The notes under the pieces were generated by a model. It was not told the DNA's origin and ran no database searches. It saw nothing but the letters and a program-made list of their open reading frames with translations. A program made the position numbers and the translations under genes. This document shows, in pieces, positions 34,429-46,858 of a stretch of 64,000 nt of DNA. The DNA is from Hemileia vastatrix (lineage: Eukaryota; Basidiomycota; Pucciniomycetes; Pucciniales; Zaghouaniaceae): positions 14,173,712 through 14,237,711 of the forward strand of contig JASXTE010000008.1 of the NCBI GenBank assembly GCA_030280995.1, given 5' to 3'. How positions within the stretch are numbered: the stretch's first letter is position 1; each line of letters starts with the position of its first letter.

Positions 34429-35679
34429 TGTCAGCCAGGCTATTCCAGGAGCCCATTAAATGATGTGTTACCTTATAGAACCTGAAAGAGGGCGTATGAA
34501 TTATATTTAATGTATATAAATTAATATTTTATTGCATAATAAAATTATATAAATATCTTATTACATATAAGTGTTATATTGATTTTATTATTTATATAAA
34601 TTATATACATTTAAATTAAACATAATATATTTTATATTCTACAAATGAATGGCGCATTTTTATGTATTTAATAATTATAAATTAATATTTAATTAATTAA
34701 AAATATATATTATAATTATAAGTGTAAAATTGACTTATAATATATTTAAATTAATTATTTACATTTATATATTAAATTACATCTTTCATATAGTATTAAA
34801 CAATAAGTAATGGTGCTTCTTTTGACCCTTAATTGTGTCAGAAAGAAAATTAAATAAATTATAATACTTATTTTATAAAATAGTATTATAATTTCTCAAA
34901 GTAATTTAATTAATTGTTTCAGTTAACTAGTATTTAACTACATAAGTGAAAACAATTAAATTATATAAACTTATGCTGAATGAAATTGATTGCATACCTT
35001 GTTGCGTCAAAACATGTCAATTGTTTCACTTAGAAATACTGAAAACAGATTGTATTACTTGTTTTTATTTGTTTTTCCCATAGTTAGTAGATCACATGGT
35101 TGTTTAGTTACTTATTAATCTATAGAAACTAATTTGGGGAATTTGGGATGGGAATTGTACAGTCTTAATTGGGATACTTGTTATTTTTCGTATATTTTTC
35201 TCTTAGTTACTATGTTACAAATGTCTACTCTTATCTTTTTGTTTTACTTCATTACTCTTTTGTATATAGTAATTTGTAGCGCTTCAGGGGACCATTGCCT
35301 ATAAAAGGGCCTTGGATAATCCCCTGTAGAGGCATCACTTATTATACACTCAACAAATTAAATACACTTTTACATTACATTTATATTCTTTTTATTAGTA
35401 ATAAAATTCTAATTAAAATTCTATATAACAATTGAAAGGTTGCTTTAAGTCTGATAGTGATCACAGTGTCTGCCGCGCATAACCCTTACATTAGAATAAT
35501 ATTATTATTTAATAAGAACCTCACTTTTGTCACCTCTCAAGAAAACCGTTGTTGATTCTCCTCAATAAATTAAATAATTTTTATAAATTTTATTTCTTTT
35601 ATTACCCATAATCCTTTCCTCCTTCTCCTCTTCTACTTCTTCCCATTATTCTTCCTCTCTTCTAGACGACTGACCGACA
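34429..35679 (+). repeat. solo gypsy LTR
   Basis: 1251 bp from TGTCAGCCAGGC to GACTGACCGACA, homologous to the chromovirus LTRs but inverted. It has a TATA box (CCTATAAAAGGG near 35305). Flanking pentamers ATAAC and ATACC are close to a target duplication. No internal domain adjoins it. Confidence 0.85.
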
Positions 35680-36200
35680 ATACCCCTGTAATACAACTAA
35701 GAACCACAAATTATAAATAAACCCTTGAAACAGAGAAATAAGGTAAATAATAAAACAGACATAAAATGCAAAGCCAAATTATGTCTATCAAACTATACTG
35801 AGCTCTTAGCTCTAATACATAAGGCTAGCCCAAAAGAACAAATCAAAAATTAACAGCTATAGTGAAACATAAAAGATTAGTAAAAGAGCCCTTAAAAATT
35901 AGATTCTAAAAAATTTCATAAGGGCTTAAAATATAGAGAAATTCAAGGGCTATTTAATTGTGGTATCCAGATACACAGGTTTATAATATTAAGTGCAGAA
36001 ACCTAGAAAAACCTTTAATAATTAGAATGATTTCATCTTAGACATCACCAAAAAGCCTTAAATATCACAACAAAGGCCCATCCAGATTGTGGATGAAGAA
36101 AGAGCTTACAAAGCAAATTAAAATATTTACTTCTTAAAAGAAAGAAAGAAGAAAATATTTTTTTGGTAAAAAAGAGACAGTACCATACTCCTTGCCTAAT
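35680..36200. other. AT-rich intergenic DNA, nothing recognised
   Basis: No gene or repeat boundary seen. Confidence 0.5.
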
Positions 36201-36390
36201 GGGGGTTCAAAGTTACAAATCTTCCATTTCAAATACGTCTTTTTTCCACCAAATCAACAATGATTATTTTTTTTAATATTTCATATTGTGTCCCCAATGC
36301 ACCTTTTTAATGTGACTTAATGTCAATTTTTTGGCTTTCTTTTTTTCATGTGAAATATATTTTGAGTAATAAACCTTTCATAATTTACTT
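36201..36390 (-). mobile_element. Harbinger-type MITE copy (imperfect)
   Basis: Begins GGGGGTTCAAAGTTACAAATC and matches the inverse of the MITE at 39517-41092 for about 130 bp. Its distal end is too diverged to place. Confidence 0.5.
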
Positions 36391-39300
36391 TAAAACCAGA
36401 TATGATTTAAACAGATACAGCCATGCCAAAAAGCTTGGTGTTTTTTGAAAAAAAAATTCTACTTTTTGCACCCACTTTATACTTTTTTTCCTTCAAATTC
36501 CAGCATTTTCATCTGAAATTAGATTTCAAACTTCATTTTAGGTTTTGGAATTCTTACTTTTCTGCTAATTTTATTTCACTCATCCCTTGACAATAAATTA
36601 TGTACTAACCATCTTTGGAACCACAATTAGGCCCCCATCCTTCTCTCTACAGCCACATGACTGGCTTCTTATTGTTTTGGGTAGGTATTTTTTTCACCAA
36701 CCCATTTTTTTCCCTCATCCCTGGCCTAATATCTTTTTTCCCTCACAACATCTTACTCAGTAGGTAATTTCTTTCTATTTTTTCATTTCTTTTTTACTGA
36801 TCCTTTTTAATTTCTCTTTCTTCCATAAGTTAACCACTTTCTACTTCCTCCCCATCTTTTTTTCTCCTCCCCCTCAGGACCCATTGCTTAGTAAAACCAG
36901 TCAGTAATTTTCTTTCATTTTATTTTTGGCTTACAAATGCATTTTTTTCATTTCTCTTTTTTTAACCACATTCTTTTCCCTTCTCTGAATTTCATTTTTA
37001 TCCTCCAAATCCTTTGATTCCAAAGTTGGGTATTCCACTTAAATAGTATGTGGAATTTTATGCGAGGCATGAATTTAGTAATTGGGAGTTATTTATATTT
37101 CAATTCACTTAGAAGAATATGTGAAAAGGTGGGCTGAAAGTATTACTAAATGAGTACCCAGAAGCTCTAGAAAATACAAATGTTTACTCTTTCAAGTTCT
37201 TAAGATGGGGAATTAAGAAGCTTATGCAATAAAGATCTTGTCTTATTGGAAACTCTAGAATGTTTCAGAATTTTTTTTTTTTTTTTGGTATTTAAATTCA
37301 ATATTTTATTATTTATAAGTTTTTCTGTAAATTTGATTAATTTTTAATTTAAATACTAGGGTTGCATAAAGTAAAAACCAATTTAAAATTTTACTCAGGC
37401 TTTAGGCTATTTTCACTATTTTTTTTAGAATTTTTGCTTCTATTTTTAATACTTTAATTTGACTTTTTATTGTAACTTGATATCTAGACATGCTCCAGAT
37501 TAAATTTTGGAGGCCATTTAAATAAGATATACATAATTAGGCTGAAATTTTAATAATGCATATAGATTTGATGGAATATGGGTTAGCCTATGCATGCAGA
37601 CTAGAGAAGTTTAGAGAACACAAAATCCAACAAGTCTAATAGTTAGAAACCAATTTTAAAAGATATTTTACATCAAGAATTTAAAAAATATACTTATATG
37701 GCACTATTGGATAGCTCAGATGCTTCATAACTCAATTTTAACACTCTTAATTTGTAATTTATGAAACATAAAAACATAAAACCTACTCTTTTTAAGATTA
37801 CATTTTTGGTTCTGTTTATTTTATTTTATACCCAACTCTCTTTGACTCTTCCTACAGAAAGGTGAGGGTAGGAGTCTTACTATAAATTTTTCTCCAACAT
37901 TTTAGAAAGACTCCTACAGTCATCTTGATATAGGAAGTATCCAAGGTAGTATTAGAAACATGAGAAAGATCTGTCCCTTTGAGTAAATGATTGGTTTATA
38001 ATTAAATAATGTAATAGGTCTACTTGATGAGAAAAATAATTTTTACTGATTTGATTGACTAAGTTTGAGATGTGTTAGACCTGTGTGAAGTGGAAAATAA
38101 CTGAAATGAAACTAATAGTTACACCAGAAAAATATTTTCTTAAAAATGAGAATTGTTTCAATGTTTTATATTTTAGAATTTTATTGTACAAAGTCTGATT
38201 TGGGTTCCTAAGGAAGATATCTACCCAATGGTACCCTACAAGTATATATTTATAAAGTGTTATGCAAAATAATTTTTAAAATAGTTAAACATATATGTAA
38301 AGTTAATGTTTTTTTTATATTTTATTTTCTATTGTTCCCCCATTTTCCATGACATAACCTATATTCATAGTCAAAATTACTCACCCAACCATGCAAATCC
38401 AAGTCACATGACCCCAAAATTACTCCTGAATATGTCTGGCGCTCATTTGGACATCCAGACTCAATAAGAAATTTAAAATAGTGGAAAAAAAAATTTTAAA
38501 AATTAGTTATCATAGCCTAGCATCTAAAAAATAAACTACTCTAGTTTTTGTAGCTGGAAAGTCCATTATTACTGAATTAAAAATTCATAAATCATAAAAT
38601 TTATTTGAAAATTATAAAAAAATCAGAGAAGTACAGAAACATTCCAGAAGGTTCAGAAAGATTTTATATTCTTAAAATAAAAGTTTGAGTCCATATAAAT
38701 TATTTTTTATACTAAAAATATTTTTTTCTCATAAGCTTCAAGGGAACAATTTTTCAAAATAATAAATTTAAGTAAAAGACAAAATAACCATTCCCAACTA
38801 CTAAATAAAGGTCCCACATATTTTCCCACTGTCATCAAGTAAAATATTTAATATATTTTAGCTGTTCTGATAAAATTTATTACTCAATAATTATTTACTT
38901 AATTATTATAAATATTATAAAATTAGTATTTTAAACTCTCTATGTATTATAAATTATTGTTTAACTAGATTATTTAGTTTATTTAGCTATCATACATTTT
39001 TTTATTTCTTTAAATTATTAATCTCTTTCTTTTGACTCTAATATTTTTTTTCTTTATTTTCTTAATTGAGTTTAAGGGGGTGATAAAATTGTGGAAATGT
39101 TCTATATTTAAGTCCATTAAGATTGATGGGACTCAGACATTACTTGAAGTCAAATATAAGGGGCCTGGGAGTGAAAGAGAGGGCTTTTAGTATTTGCTTG
39201 AAACTTTAAGGAATATAATTTTTATTCAAATTCAATTTTTAATTAAGTATTTAATAAAAGTTTGAATTTAAATTATTTTATTAAATTTTATCTATTATAT

Positions 39301-39516
39301 TGAAAACTCAATTGAAACATTTAAGGTTTATTTGATTTTCACCATTTTAATTAATTTAATCTATATTTTAAAATGATTTTTCTGACTTCAAAAAAAAATT
39401 ACATTGTACTTATCCTTTACTTTAAAAGGGCTGTTTTTTTTTAAAAGCCATCATTCTTATCTCTAAATTTTATCATTCACAATAAATCAAATTATTTTTA
39501 TTATTTTATTTTTATT
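36391..39516. other. AT-rich DNA without recognisable genes
   Basis: Pyrimidine-rich 36640-37000, a T-run at 37268-37286, otherwise AT-rich sequence with no open frame of interest. Confidence 0.6.
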
Positions 39517-39570
39517 AGGGGGTATCAATATTAGAGAATTTTAATTGTTTAAAATGTATTTAGCAGCACA

Positions 39571-39699
39571 AGAATAAAGCTAAGGAGTTGAAATTATTTC
39601 CCAGTAAAAAGGTGTTTTGGTGGCACAATATGGAATATTATAAATAATAATCATGGTTGATTTGGTGGAAAAAAGAGGTATTTCGAAATGGAAGATTTC
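39571..39699 (+). repeat. 129-bp direct repeat, left copy
   Basis: Ends exactly at the LTR start; partner 40947-41075 begins exactly at the LTR end. About 85 percent identical by eye. Confidence 0.75.
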
Positions 39700-40946
39700 T
39701 ATCAGCTGGTCGTCTAGAAGAAGGAGAAGAAGAAGAATAAAAGAAGTTGAAGAGAAGGAAGAAATAAAGAAGGGATAAAAAATGTAGAAAGAAATGAAAA
39801 GGATAGAAGAAATAAAATGACTAATAAAATAAAGAGAGTTGCAACGACAATTTGTGAGTGATGATACAACAGCAAGTATTGATTTCTTGGTAATTATTTC
39901 TCTGAGTAAATAAAAATTATTATCATTAATAAACTTAAAGCAACCTTAAAGTATTTATTGAATATTTGTATTAGATTTATAACACTAATAAAATAATAAT
40001 AAAGTATTGTAAGTATTATAATAATTGTAATGTAAGTTATGGATGCCAAAGGGGAATTCCAAGGCCCTTTTATAGGCAAGGAGACCTCTGAAGTTCTCCA
40101 ATTGTATATAAAAAAAATAGTTGTAGTGTGAAGCAAAAAATTAAAATAAATTAATTATACAATTTAAGAGAAAAATTGAAACAACAAATTAAACCCGTGA
40201 ATAAGTAAATAATTTTCCCACTATAAAATACCAAAATAACTAACTAATAATATGAGTAACTAAATGAGTATAAGACCATGAGAACTGTGAGAAAAAATAT
40301 CCTAAACAAGTATTATAATAAGATTTAAAGGGTTTAATTAAAACAAATAAGATTATTTCCACACCAAAATTTATTTAATCAGTTTTAAAGAGAAATTAAT
40401 TAGTTGTTTTAACCATATTAATAATTTAATTACTGATTTAATTGAAACAAATAATTAACTTAATCATATTACTAATTTAAAGTGAGAATTTAAATATTAT
40501 TATATTAAATAATTGTTTTGAATTATTTAGTAATTTAACTGACACAATAAAGGGTCAAAAAAGTGCCCAATATTTATGGATAATAATATATGATAAATTG
40601 TATTTAGTATATAGATTTTCTTAATTAAATTGTAATTACATTATAAGTTAAATTTATTATTAAACGTATAATATAAAGATTAATTTATTAATTTTTAGAA
40701 ATATTAAATACATTAAAATGTGCCATGATTTTATAGTATATAATATTTTTTATTTAAGAAAAAATTTACTTAATAATAAAAATAATTTTAATAATTATTT
40801 TACTTATTCATAAAATATTTATATAATTTTATTATTCAATAAAATATTTTATTTTAACTACATAAAATACATAATGTTATTCCCTTAAATGATCCCAATG
40901 AATTATTTTAAAAATTTACTGGGCTCCTGAGATAGCCTGTCTGACA
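39700..40946 (-). repeat. solo gypsy LTR inside a MITE
   Basis: 1247 bp, homologous to the chromovirus LTR in the same orientation (GCCTGTCTGACA at the right edge, CTGGTCGTCTAGAAGAAGG at the left). No internal domain. Flanked by 129-bp direct repeats instead of a short duplication. Confidence 0.8.
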
Positions 40947-41075
40947 AAAATAAAGTTACAGAGTTGAAATTAATTCTCAGTAAAAGGGTGTTTTGGGGGC
41001 ACAATATGTCATATTTTAAAAAATAGTCATGGTTAATTTGGTGGAATAATGAGGTATTTTGAAATGGAAGATTTC
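40947..41075 (+). repeat. 129-bp direct repeat, right copy
   Basis: Same length and order as 39571-39699, starting immediately after the LTR. Confidence 0.75.
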
Positions 41076-41092
41076 TAACTTTGATACTCCCT

Positions 41093-41779
41093 AATGAGTG
41101 TATTAAAAAATAATGAAATAAAATCAATTTAAAAAATTACATAATATAACATAAAATGAATTTATACCGAATTTATTTTTTAATATTTTATTCAATATAA
41201 ATTTTAATATTTATACACAATTTATTTTTGTATGCATATTCATTATTTCATTTCATTTAGATATTCAATATGAATTTTGCATATGCATATTTAATATGAT
41301 ATTTAATATGAATATGAAATATGATTTTCCATATGCATATTCAATATGAATTTTAATATGCATATGCAATAAAAGAATTTATGCATATATTTTTTTGATG
41401 AATATTCAAAATTATTTTCATTATATATATGAATTATCATTTTACAATTACATACTGAATACCTCTCAGCAAGTGAATATTCAATTTCACTTTTTGTCAC
41501 TCAAAATAATGTTACATTACTAGAAAATATTAAAAATTGAATCAAAAAAATTCAATTTATAATATTTCTCTGTAATGTGTAGCTTTGAAAATTCTGGTAA
41601 TTTTTTTCAAACAATATTAAATATTTAAATATGATTTTTAATATGTTTCAATATATTTTAAGTAAGTAATAAATTAGATTAAAAATATCACTTTAAAAAT
41701 TGAAAGTTTTAAATTGTTTTCAGATTAATCTTGAACTATGATTTAAAGTACTGAGTCAAAATTATGTGCTTAAGATGTA
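41093..41779. other. AT-rich DNA with ATATGCATAT-type repeats
   Basis: Between 41220 and 41440 the motif CATATGCATATTCAATATGAATTT recurs in degenerate form. No gene. Confidence 0.55.
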
Positions 41780-42011
41780 CAGTGTTTGGAATGATTACTG
41801 AAACTTTTTTCATTCACAATTTATGATATGTTCATTTCACTTTCATTATTATACCACAAAAGATTCAGCTAGGTTTGTACAATAGTTCAAGTTGGTTTTC
41901 AAGCACATTTCAGTAAGATTTCCATAAAAGTTCAGTATGAGTTCCATCTGAGTTCTATCTGATATAAATTTGAGGACTTTCTAGCAAGTTCCCCCCAAAT
42001 ATTGTGTGGTG
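41780..42011. mobile_element. CACTA-like element end (fragment)
   Basis: On the minus strand from 42011: CACCACACAATATTTGGGGG then AACTTGCTAGAAAGTCC, and further in a segment aligned with 2440-2540 of the element at 2392. I could not find the partner end. Confidence 0.5.
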
Positions 42012-42140
42012 ATATGAGAGAGGAAGTGCTTGTGTGATAAGGAGTGGAGGAGAAAAAAGGCATCAGAGGGGTGAAAAATGTGCAAGAGAGAAATGAGGAT
42101 AAAGCTGTGAGCATGAATTATTACTTTCAAAAATGATATG

Positions 42141-42498
42141 TGTGGAGGGGGAATTTTTCAACAGAAAGTAAAACTGAAAACCCACATTTAATAAGAAAAA
42201 ATAAGAAGATTAAAATACTAGAAAAGGGTACCAAAGAAAACAAATAGGAAACAAGTAGAAAATATAAAAAGAAAAGTCTCATGAACAATAAGATAAAGGA
42301 GGAGGAATTTATGGGGGTGATAAATTAAAATCCAGATAGATGATGATGACAGATAAAAAAAGGGAACTTGCAAAAAGTCACTACTAGGGCCATGCCCTGG
42401 GCTCAACTAGGGTCACATCATGGTATTGTTCTGTAATGTACTTTGGTATGGAATAGAGTTACAAAACTGAACCATATTTCTGGTTCACAATTTTTTCT
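42141..42498. mobile_element. possible degenerate MITE
   Basis: The right end (AAAACTGAACCATATTTCTGG ... TTCCTG) resembles the right end of the 33921-34279 MITE; the left end (GGAGGGGGAATTTTTCAACA) is weaker. Confidence 0.3.
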
Positions 42499-42729
42499 TC
42501 CTGTGTATGTATTCACTATAATACCACTTTAATTTTAAAGTCTGGAATTTAAACTAAAAACTATGATGGCTTATTTCTTCAAAGTTGAAACACTGTATTG
42601 CATAAGGTACAAAGAGAGGAACAAAAACTTGCACAAACTTCTCTGAAAAATATTTGATGAAGAAGACAACTTCCTGCAACACCTACTATCCCTCAATCTA
42701 CAATAACAATTATATTTGCACATGAGACT

Positions 42730-43843
42730 TCATCTGAACATTCATATCATCTACCAATAGGAAGGAGGCCTTTTACTAACTCTTTCGCCAATCCTCACTT
42801 TCTGGAGAAATGTAACCAAATTTGTACATACAGTTCTGAAACTCATTGGGTGGAAGAGACACTAGAAAAAAACATGAGCACTTGATAGAAGGTGCCAATC
42901 CCTATCTTTGATTTAACTCAATTTAAGATCAGCTGTAATTATTCTGGAAATACTTTGCACTGAACATTGAGCACCCTATGTTGCACAATATCAAATCAAA
43001 TATACTTTTAAATCAGACTTAATATAGGGATAGGCACCTTCTAGCAGGTGATACTTGATTTTTTTTCTGTGAGAAAGCTTCAAAATTAACCATTAGGAAA
43101 CTGAGAATTTCAACTTTCTGCAGTGAGGTTAAGCTCCAAATCCCTTAACTTCAGGATCCCCCAGAAAATTAAGACACCCTCTAAAGGACTTGAGCTCAGG
43201 TAAGTTATCCTACTCACATTGTATCTTGATAAAGTTTTTCTTCTCCAATATGCTCAATATTTTGATGCCTAGATGCTTATCACTTTTGGAAAAACATACA
43301 TTCTTACAGAAACTCTTTTGAAATAACTTCACTTAGTGCAAGGATTTATTGCTCAGCCTAGGGAAAAAAGGGTATCTTCACCTTTCAAATTTCAGGGGAA
43401 CTATTGCACTTAATTAGATTACTTCTGCCACCTCTGGATGGGACTGCAAAATTTTCTCAAATATATGTATCTGAAAGTGACCCTCTGTTACAGGTGCAAC
43501 AGTGTCAGCAATATGCCTATGGACAAATAATACTTCCTGTCATTCTATGCTTTCAAGAAATGTTGAAGAGATGAAATTATTTTTTGACTCTGATCAAAAC
43601 ATCTCAAAAGATAATAGCACAAGATGGTGGCCCCATTGGACTCCAACTCACCAGGAGGGTAGCCAGAAATGTGGATCTTCAATGTTATAACCTCCATACA
43701 GCTTCTGAGATTACTTTTAATATGCAGGAAAGTGGTGAAAAGTTTCAGAGCTACAAGGATATCATTTTGGAAAAACAGGATGGACCTCTTCAATGGATCA
43801 ATGAGCTGCATCCCAGCTATTCCCCCTAGCACTTTCCCCTATT
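42730..43843 (+). pseudogene. Helitron Rep-helicase, N-terminal part before H3 (broken)
   Basis: Fragments match the Helitron-like N-terminal region: a zinc-finger-like CNQICTYSSETHWVEE (42820-42860); LQDPPEXLRHPLKDL-like sequence near 43160; TFQISGELLHLIR and AKFSQIYV (43390-43470); then an open stretch to 43829 with GPIGLQLTRRVARN and DIILEKQDGPLQWINELHPSYSP. The last block is the classic Helitron signature ahead of a YPLLFPFGE motif, whose second half is found at 48506 after H3. A GTAAGT donor at 43200 suggests an intron. A 172-bp MITE (42879-43050) and stops also disrupt it. Helitrons replicate by rolling circle; this copy is inactive. Confidence 0.65.
42879..43050. mobile_element. 172-bp MITE inside the Helitron
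   Basis: Inverted ends CACTTGATAGAAGGTGCCAATCCC and CACCTGCTAGAAGGTGCCTATCCC, the tip itself being near-palindromic. No clear target duplication. Confidence 0.6.
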
Positions 43844-44133
43844 AGGGGGTGTCAGTTCTGATAGATCCGCACTTAAAGTTGACCAAATCTGCACTTATTT
43901 GAGTTCAGATTTTGAAAACACACTAGTCCCAATACTGGTGGATTTCAAAATGGAATAGGTCACTTATTTCACTCAAATATGAACTTTCTCAACCATAAAG
44001 TGGTAATTTCACCATAATGTCTCATTTCACTGATTTTTCAGAATCATACCATTCATACACAGAACTCCACAGCATAACACTTTTTAGCTCAAAAAATCTT
44101 ACATGATTTAGATTTTTATACAATATAAGAGTC

Positions 44134-44346
44134 ATGTCTTCCTCATTCTCAAATCATGATAAGATACATCAAGTAATGACTTTCACAACTCATTATCTCC
44201 TCTTGGACTCTGATTTTGAATATGATTCTGATCTTAAAGATTTCCTTTTTTTACCAAAAATGGCCAGGAAATGTTACCTTCATTCAAGAAAGCCACAAGT
44301 ACTTCATACCCCCAAGTACACCATACAAACACTTCTTAACCTATCT
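44134..44346 (+). pseudogene. Harbinger transposase N-terminal stub, H3
   Basis: 71-codon open frame whose acidic block (LDSDFEYDSDLKDFLFL) matches the N-terminus of the H1 and H2 transposases. It ends without any DDE core; the next sequence corresponds to DNA downstream of the H2 transposase. Confidence 0.55.
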
Positions 44347-45174
44347 TAACCCCAATTTGGACAGTAGTTCAGGTCTTCTCAGGAATTTTTCTATGGCATG
44401 GTTATTTTTATTTTTTTTCCTTATTGAATTTCAATTTGAATTTTCTGTTATAGTCTCTTTTTTTCAAGTTTTCCTTCATCAAATCAACATGAAATCACAT
44501 ATTTTCTGCAATTGCATAACTTCTCAGTCATTCTTTCTTTTCTTTCATCACTCATATCTACTTCCTCCTCTCCTCTTCAATGCCTCAAATAATTTGAAGT
44601 CAATTTTTTTCTCAATGCATATCTCTTGAGGTAAGTCATTTTTTCATTTTAATTTATATTTTTTCTAATTATAATTTTTTTTGTTTTTTTTGTGTTTTTT
44701 CTTGATTTTTTGTATCGAAATTTTTTTAGTAATTGTTTTTTTTATTTTAAAGGTAAAATTAACATTTTTTCTTCTATCCCTCTTTTCTTTCTTTTTTTAG
44801 CTCTATTATCTTACTCTTAATCCCTTCTTTGCAAGTTCATTATCCCCCCTCCCCCCTATTTCACTTTTTTCTGGTGTTTCCATGTCATTGAAACACATAA
44901 ATTGTGCATTCTTTAAGCATTTCACTTGCTTCATATTCACTTTCCCCCAGATTTCAACTTCACTCTTTCTCACTCTATTTTTCCTACCTTTCAATCAAGG
45001 TAGGTTTCATCTCCTTTTTTCATGTTTACATAGTGACTCTTTCTTTCTATAATAATTCAATAACTTAATATATGTAGGACTATTATCTGGATAAAAGTAG
45101 ACTTGTTCAACTCCTCAAAATGTCATTTTCATTATCACTTTTCAAGTTTTTTTAAAAGTTTACAAATCAGAGTC

Positions 45175-45800
45175 AGAATTAAGGTTGCGTTTATTCAAAT
45201 CTAATCTCTTTTAGATGGAAGACTCTCCTGAAAGCTATCTTTCATTTTACACAAAAATATTTGAATTTGGCTCAACAGGTGCTGAGATATTGACCATTAA
45301 AGTTGGGCCTTTTTTCCATTTTTACTCTTTTTTATTTCATTTTTATATAACAAGTTAGAATAAGGTTTTTTTACATACAATTTCCTTTTAACTAAAGCTT
45401 CTCATGAAGCCTATTTTTCTTTTCCCACAAACACATTTGAATTTGTTTCAGTGGTTGCTAAGATTTTGACCTTTAATGTTGAGCCTTTTTTTCTGAATGT
45501 CACTTTACTTATTTCCTTTTTTTATATTGCATAATTAAAGAATTAGGCTTCTGAAACTCTTATCTGATGATTATCCAGGCTTTTATCTCCCTCTTGTTGT
45601 AATTTTAATCATCACTTTTCAAGTTTTTGTGATATTGGAAAACCAGAATTGAAATTAGGGTTATGTTTATTTAAATCTAATGTCCTTATAACTGAATATT
45701 TTCCTGAAGCCTATATTTTATTTCCCACAAATGTATTTGAATTTGGTTCAGTGGTTGCTAAGATATTGACCTTCATAGTTGAGCCTTTTTTTTCCCAATT
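45175..45800 (+). repeat. three tandem subterminal units of Harbinger H3
   Basis: Units near 45178-45310, 45360-45490 and 45655-45790 share TTCAAATCTAAT, a CCTGAAGCCTAT-like block, ATTTGAATTTGGTTCAGTGGT and GATATTGACC...GTTGAGCCTTTTTT. Inverted copies are in H1 (5285-5610). Confidence 0.75.
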
Positions 45801-46014
45801 TCACTTTTCATTATTTCATAATGTATATCATAATTTTTACATCATGCTTTTATCCTTTCACAGTTTTTCCAACTACTTTTCTCTTTACTTATTATTCTGC
45901 CCTTTCATCAAGGTGTGTTTTTTTCTTTTTCTTACCATATTCATATGCATAACCCTTCAATCATTTTGGCTGCTCTTATCAGATTGGTCAAAATTCAATC
46001 CAACAAATCAACAA

Positions 46015-46600
46015 GGTAAAAAAAAATAGTAAAAATAATAAATTTAATAAAACTTTAGGTAGATAAAAAAAGTATGGTGATTTGTAATTTTATCAAATAA
46101 TTATTATTCTTTCACAAATTTTTAATAAATAAATCTGATCTTTAAGTTTACTAAACTAAAGTAATGTGCCAACAACCTTAAGTTGTATAAGTGGTAATAA
46201 TGAAAACATTAAATTTTTCATGAGGTTCCTCTAGCCTATACCTGTGGAAAGTCCCAAACTTATTTTCTAGACTTGATCTGAATTTTGCCTTAAGGAATTG
46301 TTATTACTTGAAAGTAGTAAATTTGAGATATCTTATTTTTTATTTATTAATTTATGTAATTATGTTAAATTTTGGTGATTTTGACCCCTTACTTCAATAA
46401 AATGCATGGGAGAGTATTGCCAATTTTTTAAATCTGACATGCAAAATTAATGACTTGGAAAAATTTTGGTGATACCCACCCCTTACCTCAATAAAATTCA
46501 GGGGAGGGTATTTCAAATTTTCCTAACAGATATAGAATTTTGTTGAATTAGCTATATTTATAAATGTGAATTGGTGGTGAGGTAATAAAAGTATGTTGAT
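46015..46600 (+). repeat. Harbinger internal dispersed repeat, H3 copy
   Basis: Pair of 12730-13360. The sequence just before it (45960-46010) resembles the 3' end of the H2 oxygenase relic, hinting that H3 once carried that gene too. Confidence 0.7.
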
Positions 46601-46858
46601 GATGAGGATTTTTGCACAGGTTTCAGTATTATTTCACCATCTGAAATTCCAAAAGTGTGATATTTTAGAGTCCAGTAAGGACAAAAGGTGCTATCAGAAT
46701 CTCATTATATAACTATTTTTCTTAATATTAAAAGTAACTATTTAAGTCATTCCTGAACCATTAAACAAAAAAAATTAATCAATTAAAAAATTCAAGTAAT
46801 TTTTTAATTTCCTCATAAAATTGGCCATTTTTTACTCATTTCATAATAAATTCTTGTT

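Larger units (their letters stand above)
39517..41092. mobile_element. approximately 200-bp Harbinger-type MITE interrupted by a gypsy LTR
   Basis: Left tip AGGGGGTATCAATATTAG at 39517; right tip on the minus strand from 41092 AGGGAGTATCAAAGTTAG. The tip matches full-size Harbinger H1. Flanking triplets are ATT and AAT. Without the LTR and one duplicate arm the element would be about 200 bp. Confidence 0.6.

Noticed and set aside
36201..41092. A single 4.9-kb DNA transposon bounded by inverted repeats at both ends
   Set aside because: A closer terminus at 39517 pairs better with 41092, giving a 200-bp MITE plus LTR; 36201 is more likely a separate MITE copy.
43012..43050. Another CACTA-like tip with palindrome at fixed spacing
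   Set aside because: The matching inverted end at 42879 shows that the palindrome is the very tip of a different 172-bp MITE.
44216..44629. 137-codon plus-strand open frame in H3
   Set aside because: Low-complexity F-rich; the aligned regions of H1 and H2 do not keep the frame.
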